Source of the DNA: Clostridiales bacterium
GTDB lineage: Bacteria; Bacillota; Clostridia; Saccharofermentanales; Saccharofermentanaceae
Direction: 5' to 3'
Length of the DNA stretch: 64,000 nucleotides
Assembly: GCA_017554745.1 (NCBI GenBank)
Contig: JAFZHS010000008.1
Coordinates: forward strand, 1 to 64,000
Program-made: the position numbers and the translations under genes
The notes under the pieces: model-generated
Told to the model about the DNA's origin: nothing
The model's input: the letters and a program-made list of their open reading frames with translations, nothing else
Database searches by the model: none
Part shown: in pieces, positions 54,219 to 62,086 of the stretch
How positions within the stretch are numbered: the stretch's first letter is position 1
How the letters are laid out: each line of letters begins with the position of its first letter

Positions 54219-54902
54219 ATGACATTTGACACCGATAATACCGGAAAGTATATCTTTGACGGCAGGCAGAATCTTACAGCTGATGAGTATTTAGCGCTTG
54301 AGAAAGAGTACTATGCCCGGCTTAAGAGCAATCCTTCGAATGCATATAAGAACATGTCGTTTACCAATATCGCGGACACTGCAAATCAGGTGGTGACATA
54401 TATAATCATCGGCCTCGCGGTCATTCTGCCGCTTTTGTCATGGTTTGTATTCTTCAAAGAACTGCCGGGATATTTTAAGCTTTTCGCAACTGCCGGCATT
54501 ACACTTGCCGGAATCGGAATAATGCTTTTTGTGAAGCTGGTCTTAAGACTTACCGTAAAGCAGAGGGTTTATTCAGAAACGGTTGATGCGGAGTGTATCG
54601 GGTATGCCAGATACTTTGAATCAGACGGCGGCGAGAACGCATTTCCCGATAGCGGTACGCCTTTGGTCTCTCCCGTATTCACATACCGTTATGAGGGCGT
54701 AGCTTATACAGGATGCTATGACGGCTTTGAAACTTCAAAAGACTGTTCTGTTGCACTTGGCCCTGTAAAGATCAATATTTCTCCTGCGCATCCTGAAGCG
54801 ATATACAATTACCGCGCCCAGCAAAAGGACCTGTTCATATTGTTCGCGGTAACGTTTGTCGTGATCGGTGTTATTTTGACGGTTTTGGGAAACAGTTATT
54901 GA
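54219..54902 (+). CDS. DUF3592-like membrane protein
   Basis: A 227-residue protein with three predicted membrane helices (about residues 60-80, 90-115 and 200-225). Between the second and third lies a soluble beta-rich segment (DAECIGYARYFESDG, VSPVFTYRYEGVAYTG, VKINISPAHPEAIYN). The layout and the segment resemble DUF3592-type proteins of unknown role, but the match is loose. A GGAGCG site precedes the ATG. A small perfect hairpin (54168-54183) sits in its leader. Confidence 0.6.
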   Translation: MTFDTDNTGKYIFDGRQNLTADEYLALEKEYYARLKSNPSNAYKNMSFTNIADTANQVVTYIIIGLAVILPLLSWFVFFKELPGYFKLFATAGITLAGIGIMLFVKLVLRLTVKQRVYSETVDAECIGYARYFESDGGENAFPDSGTPLVSPVFTYRYEGVAYTGCYDGFETSKDCSVALGPVKINISPAHPEAIYNYRAQQKDLFILFAVTFVVIGVILTVLGNSY

Positions 54903-54913
54903 GGATTAATCAT

Positions 54914-55612
54914 ATGATCATTATCTTTGATTTTTTCGAGACTCTTCTTGTCAGCCATACCATTGATTTTAACTTAGGACTTGAGCAGTTTTGGCTAAGC
55001 CATTATCAGGACAAATGCCCGTTTGAAGATATGAAGGCTTACGGTGAGGAATTGTTCCAAGTGCTTTTGTCCAAGCATGCACAAGGAGTTGAATTTCCTT
55101 TTGTAAAAGAAGAACTGCCTCTGTTTGCTAAGAAGTTCGGCGGCGACAAATTGTCTATGAGCAGTGTGGAAGAGGCGGATTTCCTGATGCTCTGCAACGG
55201 CTTTGAGTTGGAGCCTGATATCAGAAGATTCATACAGAAATGCAGCAAAAACAATATTCCTATGTATGTGTTATCCAACAGCGGCTTCCGCGGTGCGGCA
55301 CTGATGGAGGTCCTTAACAGATTCGGGATAGGGGAGTACTTTAATGATCTCTGGTCCAGCGCGGATTTCGGAAGGATCAAGCCCTGCAAAGAATTCTTTG
55401 AACTTGCGGTCAAGAAGGCATTGGAAGACAATCCTTCTGAAGCGCGGAAAGACATTATCTATATCGGCGATCTGTATGAGACCGATGTTATCGGTGCTTA
55501 TAACGTAGGGATTAAGTCTCTTTGGCTCAACAGAAAGAACAAGAAAGATAAAGACGGTCTGGCTACATATAGCTGTTCATCGCCTGAACAGCTGTTTGAT
55601 ATTATCATTTAA
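54914..55612 (+). CDS. HAD hydrolase, subfamily IA (DxxxT variant)
   Basis: A 232-residue HAD-superfamily protein. Motif I is FDFFETLL, with the nucleophile Asp but Phe where phosphatases have the second Asp. Motif II is VLSNSGF, motif III the Lys in GRIKPCKEFF, and motif IV IYIGDLYETDVIGAYNVG. Loss of the second Asp is seen in haloacid dehalogenase-type members, so phosphatase activity is uncertain. The start is ATG 54914 with GAGG eight bases upstream. It begins 12 bases after the DUF3592-like gene. Confidence 0.82.
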   Translation: MIIIFDFFETLLVSHTIDFNLGLEQFWLSHYQDKCPFEDMKAYGEELFQVLLSKHAQGVEFPFVKEELPLFAKKFGGDKLSMSSVEEADFLMLCNGFELEPDIRRFIQKCSKNNIPMYVLSNSGFRGAALMEVLNRFGIGEYFNDLWSSADFGRIKPCKEFFELAVKKALEDNPSEARKDIIYIGDLYETDVIGAYNVGIKSLWLNRKNKKDKDGLATYSCSSPEQLFDIII

Positions 55613-55745
55613 AGACTCCGTTTTTGGGACAATATTTCCTGACGCCGTTATCCGTAAAATCAGTGATATTGATTTGTGCTACAATGTCTCTGTCTGAGGG
55701 AGGGACTCCCGCGGATAAATGCTGAATTCAAGTGGAATAAATCAT

Positions 55746-56270
55746 ATGGAACTTTGGGATCTTTACGACAGAGAAGGCAATAAAACAGGGGAAAGCTGGG
55801 AAAGAAAACACGGTAAGAATAACGATCTCCCTGAAGGAAGATATCATTTGGTTTGCGATATCCTGGTCAAGCATACGGATGGCACGTATCTTCTGACCAA
55901 GAGACATCCCGGTAAGGCTATTTGTCCGGGCCTTTGGGAGCCCAGCGCAGGCGGCTCGGCACTGCAGGGTGAGAGCGCAGAAGAGTGTGCGATAAGAGAG
56001 CTTTTTGAAGAAACAGGCCTTAAGGCAGAAAGTCTCGAATTTGTCGCCAGGTCTGTCAGTGATTACAGCCACAGCATATATTTTTCTTATCTTGCTATAG
56101 TTGACTGCGACAAGGATTCCGTTGTCCTGCAGGAAGGCGAGACCACTGATTATAAGTGGGTCGATGCAAGAGGTCTTTTGGAATATGCGGATTCTGATCT
56201 TGCCATGAAGCATCACGTGGAACGATACCGTGATTATCTCAATGAGATCAGCAGGGAAATAGATTCGTAA
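55746..56270 (+). CDS. Nudix hydrolase (IDI-like group)
   Basis: A 174-residue Nudix enzyme with a complete Nudix box GSALQGESAEECAIRELFEETGL (G-x5-E-x7-REL-xEExGL). The start MELWDLYDREGNKTG is typical of the subgroup near isopentenyl-diphosphate isomerase and of housecleaning phosphohydrolases. The exact substrate is unknown. The ATG at 55746 is preferred on homology. An in-frame ATG at 55719 is possible and has a GGGAGGG stretch about 13 bases upstream. It overlaps the MATE gene by one base. Confidence 0.88.
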   Translation: MELWDLYDREGNKTGESWERKHGKNNDLPEGRYHLVCDILVKHTDGTYLLTKRHPGKAICPGLWEPSAGGSALQGESAEECAIRELFEETGLKAESLEFVARSVSDYSHSIYFSYLAIVDCDKDSVVLQEGETTDYKWVDARGLLEYADSDLAMKHHVERYRDYLNEISREIDS

Positions 56271-57613
56271 TGGTGAAGTATAAGACTCAATATGAGATGA
56301 TGACGCAGAAGCCGGTGCCGGGCCTGATAATCAAGCTTGGTATTCCGACCATGATAAGCATGTTCGTCACCACCATTTACAACATGGCGGACGCGTATTT
56401 CGTCGGTCAGATCAACACGGCGGCCAGCGGTGCCACGGGTGTCGTTCTGGGCCTGATGGCAATCTTACAGGCGGTCGGCTTCATGTTCGGACACGGAAGC
56501 GGAAGCATCATAAGCAGAAAGCTCGGACAAAAGGATATCGAGAGTGCCAGGACTTATTCTGCCACAGGCTTTTATTCCGCATTGATCGCCGGATTCTTCT
56601 TCCTCATATCAGGAAGTATTTTCCTCACTCCGCTCATGAAGCTTTTGGGAAGCACTCCGACTATACTTCCTTACGCGCGCACTTATGCCATTTGCATTCT
56701 TTGCGCTGCACCTGCGCTGGTATCGAGCTGTGTCATGAACAACATCTTGAGATATGAAGGCCGCGCTTTTTTTGCCATGATAGGTCTTACTTCCGGCGGT
56801 ATCTTAAACATTTTCCTTGATATGCTCTTCATGAAGAAGATGGGCATGGGCATCTTCGGCGCAGGTCTTGCGACAGCGATCTCACAGTATGTCTCATGGG
56901 CTCTGCTCCTTACAATGTTCATCTTGAAGAAGACGCAGACTTCGCTGGCAGTTAAGTATGTGAAGTTTAATGCATCAACGCTTGGCAATATCGTAACCAC
57001 GGGTCTTCCGAGCCTCGCACGCCAGGGCCTTGCAAGCCTTTCGACCATGTTCCTCAACAACGCTGCGGGAGTTTACGGTGATGCTGCGATCGCCGCAATG
57101 ACCATTACGAACAGGATAAGCATGTTCATCTTCAGCGCGGTTCTCGGTATCGGCCAGGGCTTTCAGCCTATCTGCGGATTCAATTTCGGAGCTAAGAAAT
57201 ATTCGCGTGTCCGTCAGGGATTCTTCTTTACGTTGATCTTCGGAACAATACTGCTTGGTACTGCCTCTGTGATAGTTTTCTTTAATGCAGGTTCGTGCAT
57301 TCAGGTTTTCAGGGATGATCCGGAAGTAATAACCATCGGCACACCCGCTTTGTGCGCGCAGTGTTTGGCGCTTATTGTCGTGCCTTTCCAGGTGTGCAAC
57401 AACATGTTGTTTCAGAGCATCGGATATAAATTCAATGCCACGTTCCTGTCGTCGCTCCGCAACGGATTGGTCTTCATTCCGATCCTTTTGCTCTTAAGTT
57501 GGATTTTCGGACTTGCGGGAATTCAGATATCCCAGGCTATTGCCGATGTCATAACGAGCATCGTGTGCATACCGTTCACCGTTAAGTTTTTCGCAAACAC
57601 TCCTAAAGATTAA
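56270..57613 (+). CDS. MATE family multidrug/metabolite exporter
   Basis: A 447-residue, 12-helix transporter. The family features are visible: KLGIPTMISMFVTTIYNMADAYFVGQIN at the start of the first half, GATGVVLGLMA, and ITNRISMFIFSAVLGIGQGFQPICGFNFGAKKY in the second half. MATE proteins export drugs or metabolites by Na+ or H+ antiport; the substrate is unknown. It starts in the Nudix stop codon (TAATG), so the two are coupled. Its stop overlaps the convergent SdpI-like stop. Confidence 0.92.
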   Translation: MVKYKTQYEMMTQKPVPGLIIKLGIPTMISMFVTTIYNMADAYFVGQINTAASGATGVVLGLMAILQAVGFMFGHGSGSIISRKLGQKDIESARTYSATGFYSALIAGFFFLISGSIFLTPLMKLLGSTPTILPYARTYAICILCAAPALVSSCVMNNILRYEGRAFFAMIGLTSGGILNIFLDMLFMKKMGMGIFGAGLATAISQYVSWALLLTMFILKKTQTSLAVKYVKFNASTLGNIVTTGLPSLARQGLASLSTMFLNNAAGVYGDAAIAAMTITNRISMFIFSAVLGIGQGFQPICGFNFGAKKYSRVRQGFFFTLIFGTILLGTASVIVFFNAGSCIQVFRDDPEVITIGTPALCAQCLALIVVPFQVCNNMLFQSIGYKFNATFLSSLRNGLVFIPILLLLSWIFGLAGIQISQAIADVITSIVCIPFTVKFFANTPKD

Positions 57614-58248
57614 CGGGATACTGCGTAAGAATATATAGCCGCGATTACGACCAGAATGATCGTGCCCCACAACAGCAGTGCGATCGCGCCGCCTGTCCCG
57701 CCGATCATGGCAAAGGCTTCGATAAGAAATAAGATACCCAGTAATACCATTAGCATGCCCGTGAAACGCTGCGTCTTGTTCCATGCATCTTCATCGTCCA
57801 TTATCCACGGGAATCTTACACCTACCCAGCCGTTAGGCCTTACGGTAGGAATGACGTTCCCAAGAACAGCGAAAATGATCCCGATGAGTATCATCGTTAT
57901 TGTCATGTCATTGATGGGGAATCCGAATGCTTCACAAAGCATCATTCCCTGTATCGAACAGGAGAGAAGCGGCCATATAAACAGAACGCTCGCGTAGACC
58001 TTGGGCGACTTCTCCATAAACGAATGAAGTGCTAACGCCAGTACCAGCGTAAGTCCCGCGCAAATGCCGGGGAGCAGCGAGATGCTCAGCATCTTGTCCG
58101 CGAATGCATCTGCTTCTCCTTCAATGCTATAGTGGATCGGCAGCTGGTCCGGAAGCTTGTTATAAAGTATCAACCCTATAACAAGCGGAAGCAAACTGAT
58201 CACTGTACATATTACTGCTGTCAATATCCCTTTATTCCTGCTTGTCAT
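57610..58248 (-). CDS. SdpI-like immunity/membrane protein (DUF1648)
   Basis: A 212-residue membrane protein with six helices. The N-terminus has the DUF1648 signature (LYNKLPDQLPIHYSIEGEAD) and the later RPNGWVGVRFPWIMDDEDAWNKTQRFTG block typical of SdpI/YvaZ proteins. In Bacillus SdpI gives immunity to the SDP killing factor and sequesters the repressor SdpR. No toxin genes (sdpABC) are seen here. It overlaps the upstream repressor by 17 bases, as in the classical sdpRI operon. Confidence 0.9.
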   Translation of the reverse strand: MTSRNKGILTAVICTVISLLPLVIGLILYNKLPDQLPIHYSIEGEADAFADKMLSISLLPGICAGLTLVLALALHSFMEKSPKVYASVLFIWPLLSCSIQGMMLCEAFGFPINDMTITMILIGIIFAVLGNVIPTVRPNGWVGVRFPWIMDDEDAWNKTQRFTGMLMVLLGILFLIEAFAMIGGTGGAIALLLWGTIILVVIAAIYSYAVSR

Positions 58249-58516
58249 CTGTACTATCCCCCTTCAGATCACTCAGCCACAGCATCATCTCTTCCACAAC
58301 GGTCATATTAAGACCATAGTAGATAAAGTTCTTTTCCTTTTTCTCATAAATAAGGTCTGCTTTTTTGAGTACCGACAGGTGGTACGACACCGTGGCTCCG
58401 GTCATATCGAAGTTAGATGCGATATCACCGGCCGACATCATGCCGCCCTTAAGCAAAGTCAGTATCCGGCGTCTTACCGGATCTGATAGAGCTTTAAACG
58501 TATCTTCAAAAGCCAT
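58232..58516 (-). CDS. ArsR-type autorepressor (SdpR-like)
   Basis: A 94-residue winged-helix repressor starting MAFEDTFKALSDPVRRRILTLL, with the recognition helix NFDMTGATVSYHLSVL and wing. There are no metal-binding Cys. The start at ATG 58516 is the normal one; the long upstream frame is not coding. A palindrome (58526-58545) next to the start is the probable operator. With SdpI downstream this is a self-regulated immunity pair. Confidence 0.92.
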   Translation of the reverse strand: MAFEDTFKALSDPVRRRILTLLKGGMMSAGDIASNFDMTGATVSYHLSVLKKADLIYEKKEKNFIYYGLNMTVVEEMMLWLSDLKGDSTDDKQE

Positions 58517-58525
58517 AGAGCACCT

Positions 58526-58545
58526 ATTTAGAAATCTATCTAAAT
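58526..58545 (-). promoter_or_regulatory. Palindromic operator of sdpRI
   Basis: ATTTAGA (58526-58532) and TCTAAAT (58539-58545) form an inverted repeat with a 6-base spacer, ten bases upstream of the repressor ATG. ArsR-type repressors bind such short palindromes. Confidence 0.7.
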
Positions 58546-58679
58546 AGTATGACCTCAGATTCAACTTGTCAATGATTTTTGGTATTAACCGATTTTTGTT
58601 TTCCAGCCTGAAGTGAATGGTATAATTGCTATGTCTGAGGGTGACTTCAGACAAGAGTTTTTTTATATGGGGAAAAAAT

Positions 58680-59570
58680 ATGAAAAGAGTAAAAATCGGT
58701 GCATTGGCACTAAGTGCTTGCCTGGCTGTAGGAGCCATGGCAGGCTGCAAAAAGACCGAAGAAACGACTGAGCCTTCCGGCAGCGTTTTGGACACGGTAA
58801 CATCTGAGAACAGTTCCGAAGCTGAATCTTCCGGAACATCATCTGAAGCGGCAACATCTGACAATAGTTCTGAAGCGACATCAGAAGATACGTCTGCTTC
58901 TTCAGAATCAAAGTCTTCAACTAGCGATACACAAGCTACAAGCGGTGACAATTCCAATGTTCCTCTCGATGCGGACAATCAGGAATATGCCAATACTTTC
59001 ATTACAAACTTTGCTGAGCAGTATTTCTGGGATTTTGACTCTTCTACAGCAGAGCTTGACCGTTATATGGATTTTGTATATCTCCATCTCAAGATCAATG
59101 CCCGGAATGAGGTCAGCACTGCAAAGAACGGCGATGTCTCATATGAGATGTTCTCGGCAGAAAAGGCCCAGGCTGTTATCGGAAAGTATTTCGGCAAGGC
59201 TGTGACGGATGATGACATTAAGAAGCTTCATACTCCGCCGGATGCATACGGTGATTCTGCTGCAGGCCCTTACTACAAAGACGGAAAGATCTGGTATCAG
59301 CCCGGAGCAGGTGAGAGCTACAACCGTATCGGTATCGTTGAGGCCGTAAAGAACAACGGTGACGGAACTTTAACCTTGAAGTTCACAGTTTATGAGATCG
59401 ATCTCGACACGTTTGCAACGCTCGACAGCAGCGGACTCAAAGCATATTACAAGTTAACACCTGCTAAGGCTTCAATGGACAAGACACTTAAAAAGGTCTC
59501 TTACGGTTCAGCTGTAGTTGATGTGTCCCAGTCGGGAACATATCTTTTGAAGTCATATGATGTTGCTTGA
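58680..59570 (+). CDS. Lipoprotein with Ser/Glu/Thr-rich linker
   Basis: A 296-residue surface lipoprotein with signal peptide and lipobox VGAMAGC. A spacer of about 75 residues rich in Ser, Glu, Thr follows. The globular C-terminal domain (about 105-296) has YANTFITNFAEQYF, EKAQAVIGKYFGKAV and a WYQPGAGESYNRI stretch. No family is recognised. The ATG at 58680 has GGGG upstream and a TATAAT at 58621-58626. Likely a wall- or membrane-associated protein. Confidence 0.75.
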   Translation: MKRVKIGALALSACLAVGAMAGCKKTEETTEPSGSVLDTVTSENSSEAESSGTSSEAATSDNSSEATSEDTSASSESKSSTSDTQATSGDNSNVPLDADNQEYANTFITNFAEQYFWDFDSSTAELDRYMDFVYLHLKINARNEVSTAKNGDVSYEMFSAEKAQAVIGKYFGKAVTDDDIKKLHTPPDAYGDSAAGPYYKDGKIWYQPGAGESYNRIGIVEAVKNNGDGTLTLKFTVYEIDLDTFATLDSSGLKAYYKLTPAKASMDKTLKKVSYGSAVVDVSQSGTYLLKSYDVA

Positions 59571-59635
59571 TCAGGTACTATAATAATTCTAAAGGGGAAT
59601 ATTCAGGCTTTTTATCCATTTAGGGGGACAGTATT

Positions 59636-60067
59636 ATGAATAAGAGGAAGATCGCAATGATGGCCGCTGCAGTGTTGTCTATTATTACGGTCTTCCTTCC
59701 TTATTTTGTGGTGGAGACTGAGACGCTCATGGGCGGAATCCCAATCATGGGCAGATCGCCCAGACTGCTCATTACGAACTTCTCAGGCGTAGCGATATTA
59801 GTCACAGGACTCGTTATTATCGGATTTGTCATAGACAAACTGAAGAAAGGCGTAATTGTCGCTTCTGCGCTTAACTTAGCGAGCTTATTCTGGGGCTTTA
59901 TTGAGATGGCAAGGCTCAGGGCAAACATGGAAACGGCAGCAGTTATAGAAGAAAGATATATTGATATCCGTAATGGCCCCGCGCTGTTTTTTTTGTTTGT
60001 TGCGGGCGCTGCTGTGATCGGCGCAACGGCGTGCTATGTCTGGTATATGGTAAAGCTGGACGAATAG
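59636..60067 (+). CDS. Small four-helix membrane protein
   Basis: A 143-residue protein of unknown function. Four hydrophobic helices are seen at about residues 8-28, 45-70, 75-92 and 112-137, with small loops and no cofactor motifs. AGGGGGA precedes the ATG at a good distance. It lies 65 bases after the lipoprotein gene and ends 24 bases before the convergent acyltransferase. Confidence 0.65.
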   Translation: MNKRKIAMMAAAVLSIITVFLPYFVVETETLMGGIPIMGRSPRLLITNFSGVAILVTGLVIIGFVIDKLKKGVIVASALNLASLFWGFIEMARLRANMETAAVIEERYIDIRNGPALFFLFVAGAAVIGATACYVWYMVKLDE

Positions 60068-60090
60068 CGCAAGACGCTTTAAGTCAAGGC

Positions 60091-61950
60091 TTATTTCTTA
60101 ATCCTTTTGTCAGTCAGTGTATCGATGATAAGTGCCCAGCGTGCGACCTGGACAGGATCTTCCTTGGGGTAGAAGTAGTAAAGATTTCCGCCGTGATAAA
60201 GCTCGAATCTCTTTCCGCATTTATATTCCAAAGCGGGCAGTTTCTCTACGGGGACGGTAAACTCTGTTGAAGCAGACTTATACCTGAAGCAATCCTTATC
60301 AAGTGTTGCTTCACCTTCTTCATTTTTAAGAGTTTTTCCTTTGCCTGAGAAGGCCTTCATCTTTACCTTGGAAGAAAGTGTCAGGCTGTCAAGTTCTTTT
60401 TCTTCCATTGCGCGTATTGCGTCGTAGTAAGCAGGAATAGTCTTGATTGAATCTGTGAAATGATATCTTTCATCAAGTGTATGAACGGCACCGCAGGAGC
60501 GGCAGATAAGCGTATTGCCTTTGCCTTTTGTAGTGTAAAGAGCGCCGCAGTCTGCGCAGCGGTATAAGAGCCTCTCGAGGCCTGCAGCCTTATCTCTCTG
60601 GCGGTATCTGCGGTTCGTAAGAAGCGATGCGTCAGTATAGAGAGTCTCATAGATGATGCGGTCTAATTCTTCTCCGCTCATTGAGGCTATCTCGCTCTTT
60701 TTAAGAACTCTTTTGACCGTGACGTCGACTTCAGTCGAGTAAGCTCTCCTGCGCCACTTGGGCTTTGCATAGTAACCGCCTTCGATCTTAACGAGGGCGA
60801 TATCAGTACCGAGCTTCTTATAAAACTCTCCGCCTTTTTCGACGATCTTATTAGTGCGTCCGTCAGGCGAGAGACGTCCTTCGGGATAGATCAGTACAGG
60901 GTGGCCTTTCCTGATCAGAGTCCGAAGCTTCATTGCTGCCCTGAAGTCAGTGGTAAAGAGCTTTTTGGGTATGAAGCCGCAATGTTTAACGACCGTTTTA
61001 AAAAGCGGTATGTTGCAGTAGTGCTCGTTTATCAGACAAGAAGGATTTTTCGGATTGGCGAGATAGTAAAGGTATGAGTAGTCTTCTGAATTCTCGTGGT
61101 TTGCGAGTATAAGATACGGCGCTTCGGCTTCGTTGAGGAGCACGTCGTCGATAACCGGCTTCTTCCTGCCGATGTGGAGGATCTTTATAACAGCGAAAAA
61201 GATGTCGTAATAAAGCGAAGCAGGAGTCTTGTCGGTATCTTTAAGGACGAACTTGTGCATGAACCAGTATATGAGCGCGAAAAGTGCGATCGATAGTATG
61301 ATTACAATGACTACAAGGAGCCAGAGCGGGATATTGCTCGACAGGAATGCCATTCCGGCCTGTCCGATCAAGACGGAGACTACGACCGATGGAATGGCGC
61401 TGGTGGCAACGGTAAGCATGTATTTGCCGTATGAGAGCTTGGTGCTGCTGCCATAATAACAGATCGCGCCGAACGGAATGAACGGCATGAAGAAGAGAAG
61501 GTACAAAAGAAGCACTGTGTTGCGGTCCTGGGCAGCAGAGGCGATCTTGTCTATCGCGCCCCTTCGTTTCTCGTATGTGGAACTTTTGTAATTAAACACA
61601 CGCACCAGAAGGAAAATGATCGTGGCGCCCAGACAGATGCCGATATCACACAAAGGAAGTGACAGGTAGATCGGATAGCTAAGGCCGCTTGATATCTGGA
61701 TGAATTCCGCGGAGATGAAGATTACGACCATCTGAAGCGCTTCGATCAGGATAACGCTGATGCCGCCTGCTATACCGGTCTTCTTAAGGAGCTCGCTCGC
61801 GCCGGCTGTATCGCCGTCCAGCTGCATTTTAAACAGAGGGACCATGATGTCCTTTGCGAAGTAAACAAAGAGGAGCACTATGATCACCAGGATTATTGCC
61901 ATGGCGATCCTCTCTGCAGTAAAGAATTTGTTCTTCTTGCGGCCAGCCAT
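60091..61950 (-). CDS. VTT-domain/acyltransferase/zinc-ribbon fusion protein
   Basis: A 619-residue membrane protein. Residues about 10-240 are a VTT/DedA-like (SNARE-associated) membrane domain with EFIQISSGLSYPIYLSL and FFMPFIPFGAICYYGSS. Residues about 270-420 are a PlsC-type acyltransferase with HENSED (H285-x4-D290) and YPEGRLSPDGR. A zinc ribbon (CADCG...CRSCG, about 463-487) and a C-terminal domain follow. It should transfer fatty acyl chains to a lysophospholipid or glycolipid while the VTT part handles lipid movement. The start at 61950 lacks a clear ribosome site; the ATG at 62028 is an alternative. Confidence 0.8.
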   Translation of the reverse strand: MAGRKKNKFFTAERIAMAIILVIIVLLFVYFAKDIMVPLFKMQLDGDTAGASELLKKTGIAGGISVILIEALQMVVIFISAEFIQISSGLSYPIYLSLPLCDIGICLGATIIFLLVRVFNYKSSTYEKRRGAIDKIASAAQDRNTVLLLYLLFFMPFIPFGAICYYGSSTKLSYGKYMLTVATSAIPSVVVSVLIGQAGMAFLSSNIPLWLLVVIVIILSIALFALIYWFMHKFVLKDTDKTPASLYYDIFFAVIKILHIGRKKPVIDDVLLNEAEAPYLILANHENSEDYSYLYYLANPKNPSCLINEHYCNIPLFKTVVKHCGFIPKKLFTTDFRAAMKLRTLIRKGHPVLIYPEGRLSPDGRTNKIVEKGGEFYKKLGTDIALVKIEGGYYAKPKWRRRAYSTEVDVTVKRVLKKSEIASMSGEELDRIIYETLYTDASLLTNRRYRQRDKAAGLERLLYRCADCGALYTTKGKGNTLICRSCGAVHTLDERYHFTDSIKTIPAYYDAIRAMEEKELDSLTLSSKVKMKAFSGKGKTLKNEEGEATLDKDCFRYKSASTEFTVPVEKLPALEYKCGKRFELYHGGNLYYFYPKEDPVQVARWALIIDTLTDKRIKK

Positions 61951-62086
61951 ATAATAATTATAAACCTTGGCAGAAAAACAAGCATTTGATAAATTTATAC
62001 GCAAGCGCAACAGGGCGTGTGATATCATCAGGATATAAAAACATAACAGGCCGGAAACGGCTTAAAGATATCTGAGGCGCATATTT

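Noticed and set aside
58633..58665. Attenuator before the lipoprotein at 58680
   Set aside because: GTCTGA/TCAGAC forms only a 6-bp stem and the T-run is separated by several bases, so termination is doubtful.
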